Assembly: GCA_963787135.1 (NCBI GenBank)
Contig: CAWBBW010000035.1
Coordinates: 62,001 to 126,000, forward strand
Length of the DNA: 64,000 nt
Reading direction: 5' to 3'
Source of the DNA: Roseiarcus sp963787135
Lineage (GTDB): Bacteria; Pseudomonadota; Alphaproteobacteria; Rhizobiales; Beijerinckiaceae
Translations under genes and position numbers: made by a program
Shown: positions 15,350 to 25,193 of the stretch, piece after piece
Layout: each line of letters starts with the position of its first letter
Numbering within the stretch: the stretch's first letter is position 1
Notes under the pieces: generated by a model
What the model was told of the DNA's origin: nothing
The model's database searches: none
The model's input: only the letters and a program-made list of their open reading frames with translations

Positions 15350-17347
15350 TTGTCCGAGATGAGCGAGAAAACAAGAATTCGCCTGCTCGGCGGGGGCCTG
15401 AAGGAAAAGCTCCAGGCCGCGCCGCCTTCCGAGCCAGCCCCTCGCCCCGGGCCGCTGCCTGAATCGGCCCCGCTCACGCCCGCGTCTGCCGCGCCGATTT
15501 TTCTCTCTGATTCCGCCGACGGGGCCGACGTGCTCGACGTGGCGAGGATTGTTCAGCCGCTCGCGCAGCTATGCGTGACGCCGCAGGTCCAGACGCCGTT
15601 CCTGGCGGCGGTTGCAGGACCCGGAGGCGCGGGCAAGACTTTCGCCCTCAGGCGCCTTGCACAGGCGATCGAGGCGCTCGGCGGATCGACGGGCGCGCTG
15701 CCGCGAGTGGTTGTTGCGCGTGTCGATGCCGCCGACGGCGCCGAGGCGCCGGTCGCGATCGCCAGCGCCGCCTATGCCGCGCTCGACCGCGAACCGGGCG
15801 GCGCCGACTATTCGGCGCTGCTCGACAAATCGGCGCACGCCGGGGGCGATCCCCTGCGGGCCGCAAAAGCCGCCTCCGACCGCCACGACGAGATCGTGCG
15901 CAAGCTCGAAGCCGAGCGCTCAAAGCGCGACGAGGCTGAGGCTCGGGGCGCGCGCCTTCCTGACGCGCTGCTCTACGAAACGCCGGGTTCCCGCATCGAC
16001 GTTTTCGCGCGTTCTCGGCGGGGGGCGATCAACTCCAGGCTTCGGCGTTTCGAACTCGCCGGTTCGGACGCAGGCGTCAGCTATCGCGATCTGGTGCGCG
16101 ATATGGCCGGCATGGGCTCTGGCGGCCGCGCGGGAGCCGCGTTGCGCTCGGTCTGGGCCTACCGCGGTCAGCGGCGCCTTCTTTTCTGGGCGATTGTCGC
16201 CTTCGCCCTCGGCTTCATCATCAAGGTGCTGCAGAGGGACACGACTGTGACGGCGATCCGCGGCCTCGCTCCTCAGCTGGAGTCCGTGGCCGACTGGATG
16301 TCGACGCATGGCGACTGGTTCGGCCGGCTCGCCGTTGCGCTATGGATCCTCGGCGCCTTGGCGCTTGCGCTAAACCTTTTCCGTGCGATCAGCTTCTCGG
16401 GTCTCGTTCTTCGCGGAACGCAGCTCCTCAATCATGATCTGCGCGATCGGCGACGCGACCTCGAGACTCGGACAGGCCGCCTCAGCCAGCGCATCGCCGC
16501 GCTCTCCGCCGACGCGGACGCCGCAGCGAAAGTCGCCGAGGCGGCGGCCCGGCGGGCGGGCGGCAAGGCGCAGGCCCGCGCGCCGGGCCCGGATTTCCTC
16601 GATGCGAACCAGGGGCCGGCCGCGGCCGCACGCGCATTTCTCGCAGCGCTCGGCGAACGCGTCGGCCTGGGCGCGGATGCGCCGGATCGACTGGTTTTCG
16701 TCATAGACAATCTCGATGCCCTGAGGCCGGAAGCCGCGATCGGCTGGATCGATGCGGCGCACGGCGTCATCGGAGCAGGCTCGGCCGGAATCCTCGCCCT
16801 CGATCCGGCCCGGCTCGTCGACCCGCTCGGCGGACCGGGTGAGGCCCGCCGCCGCTTTGACAAATGGCTGCAGGTCGTCGTCAACCTGCCGGGCCGCGTC
16901 GGCCTCGACGGCGAGCGCCTCATTGCGCGGCTTCTGTCCAGCGACGGACAGGCGGGGCCGGCGCCAGTCGACGCAAAGATCGCCACGACGTTCGTCGAGC
17001 CTCTGTCAAGTTCAGAGACGGCGCTCCTGACGGCGCTCGCTCCGCTCGCGGCGCATTCGCCACGCGACGCCAAGCGGTTTCTCAACGCCTACCGGCTCGC
17101 GCGTTGCTCGAACGCGCCGCGCCCCGTGGTGGCGCTGATGCAGGCCGTCGCGTTCGCGGACGACGAAGTCCAAACCGCGATGCGGACCCGCCTCACGGGA
17201 GGGTCGGGCGAAATCGGCGAGATCGAAGGCCCGGAGTCGCTTGTCAATGCGGTGAAAGCGGCGCGCGCGGCGAACAACGGCGCTATCTCCGTCGCCGACG
17301 GGCGCATCGCGGCGGACGTGGCGCGCCGGTACGCACTGTCACTATAG
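15350..17347 (+). CDS. KAP-family P-loop NTPase, membrane-associated
   Basis: A 665-residue P-loop protein. Walker A GPGGAGKT is at about residues 90-97 and Walker B LVFVIDNLD at about 448-456. Two transmembrane helices (about 277-294 and 326-344) lie between them, the arrangement that defines KAP NTPases. A coiled, Ala/Arg-rich stretch follows the second helix, and a Pro-rich linker precedes the P-loop. KAP proteins are thought to organise membrane complexes, and some are linked to phage defence; its actual role is unknown. The TTG at 15350 is 6 bases from GAGGAG; the ATG at 15359 is an alternative. Its stop shares the bases CTATAG with the stop of the converging NodT gene. Confidence 0.75.
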   Translation: MSEMSEKTRIRLLGGGLKEKLQAAPPSEPAPRPGPLPESAPLTPASAAPIFLSDSADGADVLDVARIVQPLAQLCVTPQVQTPFLAAVAGPGGAGKTFALRRLAQAIEALGGSTGALPRVVVARVDAADGAEAPVAIASAAYAALDREPGGADYSALLDKSAHAGGDPLRAAKAASDRHDEIVRKLEAERSKRDEAEARGARLPDALLYETPGSRIDVFARSRRGAINSRLRRFELAGSDAGVSYRDLVRDMAGMGSGGRAGAALRSVWAYRGQRRLLFWAIVAFALGFIIKVLQRDTTVTAIRGLAPQLESVADWMSTHGDWFGRLAVALWILGALALALNLFRAISFSGLVLRGTQLLNHDLRDRRRDLETRTGRLSQRIAALSADADAAAKVAEAAARRAGGKAQARAPGPDFLDANQGPAAAARAFLAALGERVGLGADAPDRLVFVIDNLDALRPEAAIGWIDAAHGVIGAGSAGILALDPARLVDPLGGPGEARRRFDKWLQVVVNLPGRVGLDGERLIARLLSSDGQAGPAPVDAKIATTFVEPLSSSETALLTALAPLAAHSPRDAKRFLNAYRLARCSNAPRPVVALMQAVAFADDEVQTAMRTRLTGGSGEIGEIEGPESLVNAVKAARAANNGAISVADGRIAADVARRYALSL

Positions 17348-18830
17348 CGGGGGCTTCGGCGTTGGCGGCAGCGCCAAATCCGCCGCTGCGTCCGGCAGTT
17401 TCGACTGGCTCCAGCCGCCGCCGAGCGCCACGATAAGGCTGACAGCGTCGGTCTGGATCTGCCCCTGAGTGGACAACTGGGCCTCCTCCGCTGTCAATTG
17501 CTGTTGCTCCGCGGTGACGACGGTGGTGAAGGCCTGGGTGCCCGCCTGATACTCATTGAGCGCGATCTGCGTCGCCTGGCGCGAGATGCGCACGTCCTCC
17601 GCCTGGACCTTCGCCTCGCGCGACAGGATGCGAATCCCTGCAAGGTTGTCCTCAACCTGCTGGATCGCCGTCAGCACTGTCTGGCGATAGATCGCCACAT
17701 CGGACTGATAGGTCTCACTCGCCGCCTCGACCTGCGCGCCGGTAAGGCCGCCGTTGAATAGCGGCTGGGCGAGCGAGGCGCCGAATGACCAGATCGGATT
17801 GGAGGGACCGAACTCCGCCGCGAACGGATTCCCTGAATAGCCCAACAGGCCGGAGAGCGAGACGGCCGGGAAATAACCGGCGAAGGCGACGCCGATCTCG
17901 GCGTTGGCCTGCCGCATCGTCTCTTCCGCCGCCGCCACATCGGGTCGGCGCTCGAGGAGCGACGAAGGCAAACGCACCGGAATCGAGGGAACGCTGTTCG
18001 CCAAGGCGCCATGCGGGACCGAAAGGCCCGCCGGCGGCCGCCCCATCAGCACCGCGATCGCATGTTCGCTCTGGGCGCGCGTCACACCTGCGGCGATGAG
18101 TTGCGCCTGGGCGTTCAGCACCTGCGCCTGAGCGGTGATGACGTCCGACTTGGCCGCCGTTCCGGCGTTGTACTGGTTCTGGGTGATCGTGAGTGAGCGC
18201 TTGTATTCGACGACGGTTTTCGTGAGGAGGTCTTCCAGCGAGTCGGCCTCCCGAAGTTGCACGTAGGCGAGCGCCAGCGCCGACTGCTCTGCGAGCAGGG
18301 CGTTGGCGAGACTGGCCGCTGCGCCTTGCGCTCCGGCTTGCTGCGCCTCGATCTCGCGCCGCACTTGTCCCCAGATGTCGAGCATCCACTGGCCCGTCGC
18401 CTCGGCGGTGAGAACTCGTCGCATTCGGCGAACTGTGGACCGCGGAGGCATTGCCGTTGATGGTCGGAAAGAGTCCGGCGCGCGCCTCGTTGATGAGAGC
18501 GAGCGCTTCACGATAGTTCGCTTCGTCAGCTTTGACGGTCTGATTGGAAATCTCGACTGAGCTTTCGAGCCGGCTCAACTCGGCGTCATGGAAAACGCTC
18601 CACCACTCGCCCTTCGGCTCACTTTCGCGCGGCGTCGCGATTTTCCAGCCGGCCACCTCCTTGAACTGCGGCGAGACGATTGCTGCGGGACGTTCGAAGT
18701 CGGGCCCGACCGGCACGCAACCCGAGAGCGCGCCCGCGACGACGAGCGCAGCGCCTGATGCCCGTACGCGCGGCGCTATTGCGCGCGCGCCAGCGGGGTC
18801 GGATTCACGCGCACGTAATATCGGTTCCAA
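17342..18830 (-). pseudogene. NodT-type outer-membrane efflux lipoprotein gene with a frameshift
   Basis: Outer-membrane channel of the RND pump. The N-terminal part lies in one frame (lipobox AGALSGC, then VPVGPDFERP and WWSVFHDAELSRLES) and the remaining about 365 residues, from TAEATGQWMLDIWGQVRR onward, in another. The switch is near 18413-18414, where GAGTTCTC on the minus strand would read in frame as GAGTCTC. One base therefore separates it from an intact gene of normal length. No ATG/GTG fits well; a TTG at 18830 inside the end of mdtC is the best start I can see. It is the fourth gene of the mdtABC operon. Sequencing error is as likely as inactivation. Confidence 0.7.
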
Positions 18831-21800
18831 AGCCGCCCCAGCCACTTTCCGAATGAATCGAGATAGATGAATACAACCGGCGTCGTATACAGGGTCAGAA
18901 CCTGACTGACGATCAAGCCGCCTACAATGGTGATTCCCAACGGATGCCGCAATTCGGACCCCTCGCCGGTTCCGAATGCAAGCGGCAGCGCGCCGAAAAG
19001 CGCGGCGCAGGTCGTCATCATGATCGGCCGGAAGCGCAACACGCAAGCGCTCTCGATCGCCTCGCGCGTGTCGAGGCCCTGCCGCTCCGCCTCGAGCGCG
19101 AAGTCGACCATCATGATCGCGTTCTTCTTCACGATGCCGATCAGGAGCAAGACGCCAATCGCGGCGATGATGGTGAACTGAGTGTCGAATACCCACAGCG
19201 CGAGGGCCGCGCCAACGCTGGCGGAGAACAGCGTCGAGAGGATCGTGATCGGATGAATGAGACTCTCATAGAGAATTCCGAGCACGATGTAGATCGTCAC
19301 CAGCGCCGCGCCGAACAGCAGAGGCATGTTCGATTGCGACTGCTGATAGGTCGCGGCGGTGCCCGCGAAGGCGCCGCGCACGGTCGAGGGCATGCCGATC
19401 CGTTGGATCGCGTTCTCGATCTCTGTTTTGGCTTCGCTCAGCGCGTGGCCGGAAGCGAGGTTGAACGAGATCGTCGAGGCCGCGAACGGTCCCTGGTGAT
19501 TGACGCTGAGCGGCGTGTGGCCAGGCGCGAATCGGGCAAAGGCGGAGAGCGGGACCATCGTCTCGAGCGAGGTCGAGACGGCGGCGCCGGCGGAGGCTGT
19601 GGAATGCCCGCTCGCCGCTAGCGCGTTGGTGGCGAGATTGCGCGCCGAGTCCGCTGCGATTGTCGCAGCGGTGCTCGCAGCGCCAGTCGAGGACGCAAAA
19701 TCTCCGGCCGGAATCCCCGTCTGCTGAACACCGGTAGGATTGGCGCCCGAAGTCGACACGTAGAGCTGATCGAGCGTCCGCGGGTCCTGCCAATAACGCG
19801 GAGCGACCTCCATGACCACGTGATACTGGTTCTGCGCGTTGTAGATGGTGGAGACCTGCCGCTGCCCGAACGCGTCGTAAAGTGTGTTGTCGACCGCGTT
19901 GAGGGTCAGCCCCAGTCGCATCGCGGTGTCGCGATCAATCGTGATATCGGTCTCGAGGCCGCCCTGTTGCTGATCTGAATTGACGTCCTTGAGGACGTCG
20001 CTGTTCATCAGGGCGGCCGTGAGCTTTGGCGCCCAGGTGTAGAGCTCGGCTGTGTTGTCGGAGAGCAGCGTGTACTGGTAGGTGGCGTTGCTCTGCCGCC
20101 CGCCGGTCCTCAGGTCCGAAACCGCAACCATGAACAGTCGCGCGCCCGCCACCTCCGCGAGCTTCGCGCGCAGACGCGTCACGACGTCATCGGCGGAAAT
20201 CTTTCGCTCACTGAAGGGCTTGAGCGAGACGTAAACGAAGCCGGAGTTTGTCTGGCGCCCTCCGGTGAATCCAACGACGCTGGCGACCGCGGGATCATCC
20301 TGAACGATGGTTTGCAGTTGCAGGAGCTTCTTCTGCATCGACTGGAACGAGATGCTCTGGTCTGCCTGGATCGAGCCGATGATGAGCCCGGTGTCCTGAA
20401 CGGGGAAGAGCCCGTAGGTCATCTGGTAGCGGAACATGTAGTAATTGAGACCGATCGTGGCCAGGAGCGAGAGCATCACGACGCCGGGATGCCTGAGCGC
20501 CATACGTAACGTCGTTCGATAGAAGTTGAGCGCCGCGTCAAAGACATACTCGCTCGCGCGATAAAGACGACCATGGCGGGTGACCTTTTCCCGCGGCAGG
20601 ATCAGCGCGCACATCATCGGCGTCGTCGTCAGTGAAACGACGAGCGAGATCATTACCGCGACAGACAGCGTCAGTGCGAATTCGTTGAACAGGCGCCCAA
20701 CGATCCCGCCGAAGAAAATCAGTGGCGCGAACACCGCGATCAGCGAGAGGCTGATCGAGAGCACGGTAAAGCCGACCTCGTTCGCCCCCTTGATCGCGGC
20801 CTCGATGCGCGGCATGCCCTCTTCGAGGTAGCGCGAGATGTTCTCGAGCACGACGATCGCATCGTCGACGACGAAGCCGGTGGAGATCGTCAGCGCCATC
20901 AGCGAAAGATTGTCCAGGCTAAATCCCAGCAGATACATCACGCCGAACGAGCCGATGATCGAGGTCGGCACGGCGACGCTTGGGATCGCCGCCGCGCGGA
21001 AGCTTCGCAAAAACGCGAAGACGACCAGGATCACGAGGATCACGGCGATGATCAGCGTCTTCTCGGTGTCGGCGAGGGATTGCCGAATCGTCTTCGAGCG
21101 ATCGACCGCGATCGTCAGATTGACGTCGCCCGGCAGAGCGGCGATGAGCCGCGGCAATTCCGCGCGCACGTTGTCGACCGCGGTGATGATGTTTGCGCCT
21201 GGCTGGCGAGAGAGCACGACGGCGACGCCGGGCTTTCCATTGACCAATCCGGCGTTGCGCAGGTCCTCGACCGAGTCGACCACGTCGGCGACGTCCGACA
21301 ACCGGACCGCGGCGCCGTTGCGATAGGCGATGACGAGGTCCCTGTACTGCGCCGCCTTCGTCGCCTGATCGTTGGCGTAAATCTGGTAATGCGCGTTGTC
21401 GTCCTCTATCGCGCCCTTGGGACTGTTGGCGTTGGCAGAAGCGAGCGCGGCCCGGATATCTTCGAGGCCGATGCCATAGTGGAAGATTGCGCCCGGATTG
21501 ATCTCGACCCGGACCGCCGGCAGCGCGGAGCCGGAAACGTCGACCTCGCCAATGCCCGAAAGCTGCGACAGGCGCTGCTGAAGGATGTTGGAGGCGATGT
21601 CATAGAGCTGGCCGGCGGTGTGGGTCGACGAGGTCATGGCGATGACCATGATCGGCGCATCCGCAGGGTTGACCTTGTGGTAGGTCGGATTCTGTCGCAG
21701 GCTGGTTGGCAGATCCACGCGCGCGGCAACGATACCCGCCTGAACATCTCGGGCCGCCCCGTCGATATCGCGATCGAGGCCGAACTGCAGAGTGATGCGC

Positions 21801-22072
21801 GTGGAGCCTTGGGTGCTCTGCGACGTCATTTCATTGACGTCGGCGATCTGGCCGAGATGCCGTTCGAGCGGCGAGGCGACTGAGGTCGCCATCGTGTCGG
21901 GGCTCGCGCCCGGCATGTTGGCTTGAACCGAGACGATCGGAAAATCGACTTGTGGCAGCGGCGAGACAGGCAATTGCGAATAGCCGAGCAACCCGCCGAA
22001 GATGACCCCGATTGTCAGCAGCGTGGTCGCCACTGGTCTGCGGATAAAGATCTCCGAGAAGCGGTTGTTCAC
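18776..22072 (-). CDS. mdtC: RND multidrug efflux permease, MdtC-like
   Basis: A 1098-residue inner-membrane proton-driven pump of the HAE1/AcrB type. The N-terminus MNNRFSEIFIRRPVATTLL is typical of MdtC, and GFVVDDAIVVLENI in helix 4 holds the two aspartates of the proton relay. The C-terminal half has LLIGIVKKNAIMMVDFA. It starts with GTG at 22072, overlapping the mdtB stop (GTGA). Compared with the usual about 1025 residues it is long because of an Ala/Ser/Thr-rich insertion of about 60 residues in the second periplasmic loop (about 19555-19750). MdtC pairs with MdtB in a heterotrimeric pump. Confidence 0.9.
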   Translation of the reverse strand: MNNRFSEIFIRRPVATTLLTIGVIFGGLLGYSQLPVSPLPQVDFPIVSVQANMPGASPDTMATSVASPLERHLGQIADVNEMTSQSTQGSTRITLQFGLDRDIDGAARDVQAGIVAARVDLPTSLRQNPTYHKVNPADAPIMVIAMTSSTHTAGQLYDIASNILQQRLSQLSGIGEVDVSGSALPAVRVEINPGAIFHYGIGLEDIRAALASANANSPKGAIEDDNAHYQIYANDQATKAAQYRDLVIAYRNGAAVRLSDVADVVDSVEDLRNAGLVNGKPGVAVVLSRQPGANIITAVDNVRAELPRLIAALPGDVNLTIAVDRSKTIRQSLADTEKTLIIAVILVILVVFAFLRSFRAAAIPSVAVPTSIIGSFGVMYLLGFSLDNLSLMALTISTGFVVDDAIVVLENISRYLEEGMPRIEAAIKGANEVGFTVLSISLSLIAVFAPLIFFGGIVGRLFNEFALTLSVAVMISLVVSLTTTPMMCALILPREKVTRHGRLYRASEYVFDAALNFYRTTLRMALRHPGVVMLSLLATIGLNYYMFRYQMTYGLFPVQDTGLIIGSIQADQSISFQSMQKKLLQLQTIVQDDPAVASVVGFTGGRQTNSGFVYVSLKPFSERKISADDVVTRLRAKLAEVAGARLFMVAVSDLRTGGRQSNATYQYTLLSDNTAELYTWAPKLTAALMNSDVLKDVNSDQQQGGLETDITIDRDTAMRLGLTLNAVDNTLYDAFGQRQVSTIYNAQNQYHVVMEVAPRYWQDPRTLDQLYVSTSGANPTGVQQTGIPAGDFASSTGAASTAATIAADSARNLATNALAASGHSTASAGAAVSTSLETMVPLSAFARFAPGHTPLSVNHQGPFAASTISFNLASGHALSEAKTEIENAIQRIGMPSTVRGAFAGTAATYQQSQSNMPLLFGAALVTIYIVLGILYESLIHPITILSTLFSASVGAALALWVFDTQFTIIAAIGVLLLIGIVKKNAIMMVDFALEAERQGLDTREAIESACVLRFRPIMMTTCAALFGALPLAFGTGEGSELRHPLGITIVGGLIVSQVLTLYTTPVVFIYLDSFGKWLGRLWNRYYVRVNPTPLARAQ

Positions 22073-25000
22073 GTCGGCTCCGCCGCGAGACGCGAATCAG
22101 CCGCGCCGAGCCCAAAGCGTTCGCCAAGCCTTTCGAAGAAGAGGTAGATCACCGGCGTCGTGTAGAGCGTCAGCACCTGGCTGAACGCCAGACCGCCGAC
22201 GATCGCGAGGCCGAGCGGGTGCCGAAGTTCCGACCCGACGCCCGTGCCGAGCATGAGCGGAAGCGCGCCGAAAATCGCCGCAACCGTCGTCATCAGGATC
22301 GGCCGAAGGCGCAGGAGGCACGCCTGATAGATCGCTTCGCGCGCGGGCAAGCCCTGCTGTCGTTGGGCCTCGAGCGCAAAGTCGATCATCATGATCGCGT
22401 TTTTCTTGACGATGCCAATCAGGAGCACAATGCCGATGACGCCGATGATATCGAGGCCAGCGCCGGCGGCGTTTAGCGTCAGGAGCGCGCCAATGCCCGC
22501 CGACGGCAATGTGGTGAGAATTGTGATCGGGTGGATGAAGCTCTCGTAGAGCACGCCCAGCACGATATACATCGTCGCGATCGCCGCCAGCAGCAGGAAC
22601 ACCTCATTCGACAATGCCGACTGGAACGCTTGCGCGGCGCCCTGATAGCTGACGGCGAAGCTCGCCGGCAGACCGATGTCGGCGAGCCCCGCGTTGATCG
22701 AATTCGACCGCCTCTCCAAGCGACGCGCCCGGCGCGAGGTTGAATGAGATTGTCGTCACCGGAAACTGCTTCAGATGCGAAATCTGCAGCGGCGACGTCT
22801 TGACGACAATATTGGCCACCGAGTTCAGCGGCGTCTGGCCGGAGGTCGAGGCCGCCGAGGGCAAGTATAGCGAATTCAGGGAATCGAGCGAGCGCGCCAT
22901 CTTCGGATCAATGTCGAGGATGACGCGGTACTGATTGCTCTGGGTGAAAATGGTCGAGATGATCCGCTGCCCGTAAGCGTCGTAAAGCGCATTGTCGACG
23001 ATCGCCGGCGTGATGCCGAACCGCGCCGCCTCGGCTCGGTCGAGATCGACCATGACGGAACGGCCGTTCGGCTGGAGATCGCTGGCGACGTCGACGATCG
23101 AGGTAATCCTTGCAAGCCGCTGGAGCACTTTCGGCGTCCATTCCTGCAGCGTCGCCAGATCCTGATTTTCGAGCGTGAACTGATACTGGGTCGCGCTGAC
23201 CGCGGTGTCGATCGACAGGTCCTGCACCGGCTGCATGAAGAGAGAGATGCCAGCGACGCTCGCGGTTTCCTCGCCCAGACGCCGTATGATCTCGCTCGCC
23301 GTCGACTTCCGCTCGGAGTGCGGCTTCAGATTGATCAGAAAGCGCCCCGAGTTCAGCGTGATGTTCGAGCCGTCGACGCCGATGAAGGAAGAGAGGCTCT
23401 CGACGTCCGGATCGGCGAGGATCGCCTTGGCGAGCGCCTGCTGGTGGGCCGCCATCTGGTCAAAGGAAATATCCTCCGCCGCCTGCGTCACGCCCTGGAT
23501 CAGACCGGTGTCCTGAATGGGAAAAAAGCCCTTCGGGATCGTCGCATAGAGATAGCCGGTCAGCAGGAACGTGCCGAGCGCCACGAGTAGGGTTATGCCC
23601 TGATGATCGAGCACGACCCGCAACGTCGCGGCATAAAAGCGCGTGAGGGCCTTGAAGAACCGGCCGCCGCTCGCTTCGCCACCGCCGCCGCTCGGGCGCA
23701 GAAGCTTGGCGCAGAGCATCGGCACCAGCGTCAGCGAGACGAAAGCCGAGATTACGATGGTCGCGGCGAGCGTGATCGCGAATTCGTGGAAGAGCCGCCC
23801 TACGACATCGCCCATGAAGAGAAGCGGGATCAGGACCGCAAGGAGCGAGACGGTCAGCGAAATGATGGTGAAGCCGATCTGCGCCGAACCCTTGACCGCC
23901 GCGTCGTAGGGGCTGTCGCCCGCCTCGAGATAGCGCGCGATGTTCTCGATCACCACGATCGCGTCGTCGACGACGAAGCCGGTGGCGACGGTCAACGCCA
24001 TCAGCGACAGATTATCGAGACTGAAGCCGAACTGGTACATGATCGCGAGCGCGCCGATGAGCGAGAGCGGCACCGACAGGCTCGGGATGATGGTCGCAGG
24101 AATGTTGCGCAGGAAGAGGAAGATGACCAGGACGACGAGCCCTACGGCGAGCGTCAGTTCGAATTCGACGTCGCTCACCGAGGCGCGGATCGTCGTCGTG
24201 CGGTCTGTCAGCGGCTTGACGGTCACTCCGGCGGGCAGGCTTGCGCTCAACGTCGGCAGAAGAGCCTTGATGCTGTCGACTACCTGGATGACGTTCGCGC
24301 CCGGCTGACGCTGGATATTGACGATGAGCGCGGGCGTCGTGTTCATCCACGCCGAAAGGCGGCTATTTTCCGGCCCGATCTCGACCGTCGCTACGTCCGA
24401 GAGCAAAATCGGCGCCCCATTGCGATAGGCGACAACCGATTTGAGATAATCCTTCGGATCCCGGATCTGATCGTTGGCGTTGATCGTCGAGGCCTGCGCC
24501 GGCCCGTCGAAATTCCCCTTGGGCTCATTGACGTTGAGATTGCTGATGGTGGTGCGCAGATCGTCCAGGTTGACGCCATAGGCCGCGAGCGCCAGCGGAT
24601 TGGCGTGGATGCGCACCGCGGGCCGCTGGCCGCCCGAGATCGACACGAGCCCCACGCCCGGAAGCTGCGACAGTTTCGGCGCGAGGCGGCCCTCGATGAG
24701 GTCTTCCACATCGGTCAGCTTCATCGTATCTGACGCGACGCCGAGCGTCAGGATCGGCGCGTCCGCCGGATTGACCTTGGCGTAGATTGGCGGCGCGGGC
24801 AGATCGGAGGGCAAGAGGTTCCCGGCGGCGTTGATCGCGGCCTGCACTTCCTGCTCCGCGATGTCGAGGCCGATATCGAGACCGAAACGCAGCGTGATAA
24901 CCGACGAACCCGCCGAGCTCGCCGACATCATTTGGCTCAGGCTGGCCATCTGGCCGAACTGGCGCTCGAGCGGCGCGGTGACCGCCGAGGTCATCACCTC

Positions 25001-25168
25001 CGGGCTCGCGCCCGGATAGAAGGTTTGGACCTGGATCGTCGGGTAATCGACTTCGGGCAGCGCCGAAAGCGGCAGGAACTTAAAGGCCGCAATGCCGACG
25101 AGCAGGATCGCGATCATCAGGAGGCTGGTCGCGACGGGACGGTCGATGAAAATGCGGGACGGATTCAC
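22069..25168 (-). CDS. mdtB: RND multidrug efflux permease, MdtB-like, interrupted by a one-base frameshift
   Basis: The partner pump subunit of MdtC, about 1030 residues if the frame is repaired. Reading from the GTG at 25168 (GGAG eight bases upstream) gives NPSRIFIDRPVATSLLM, with GFVVDDAIVVIENI in helix 4. The frame is lost at GAATTC (22700-22705); beyond it the C-terminal 200 residues continue in the neighbouring frame from SINAGLADIGLPASF to a stop at 22069. Removing one base of the A/T run restores GEAVESINAGL. The stop overlaps the GTG of mdtC. An ATG at 25189 is possible but lacks a ribosome site. Confidence 0.85.
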
Positions 25169-25193
25169 CAACGCGTCTCCGGCGCCCATGCGC

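Noticed and set aside
19785..20700. Possible extra genes on the plus strand opposite mdtC
   Set aside because: Short frames of skewed composition only, all antiphase to a pump gene with full motifs.
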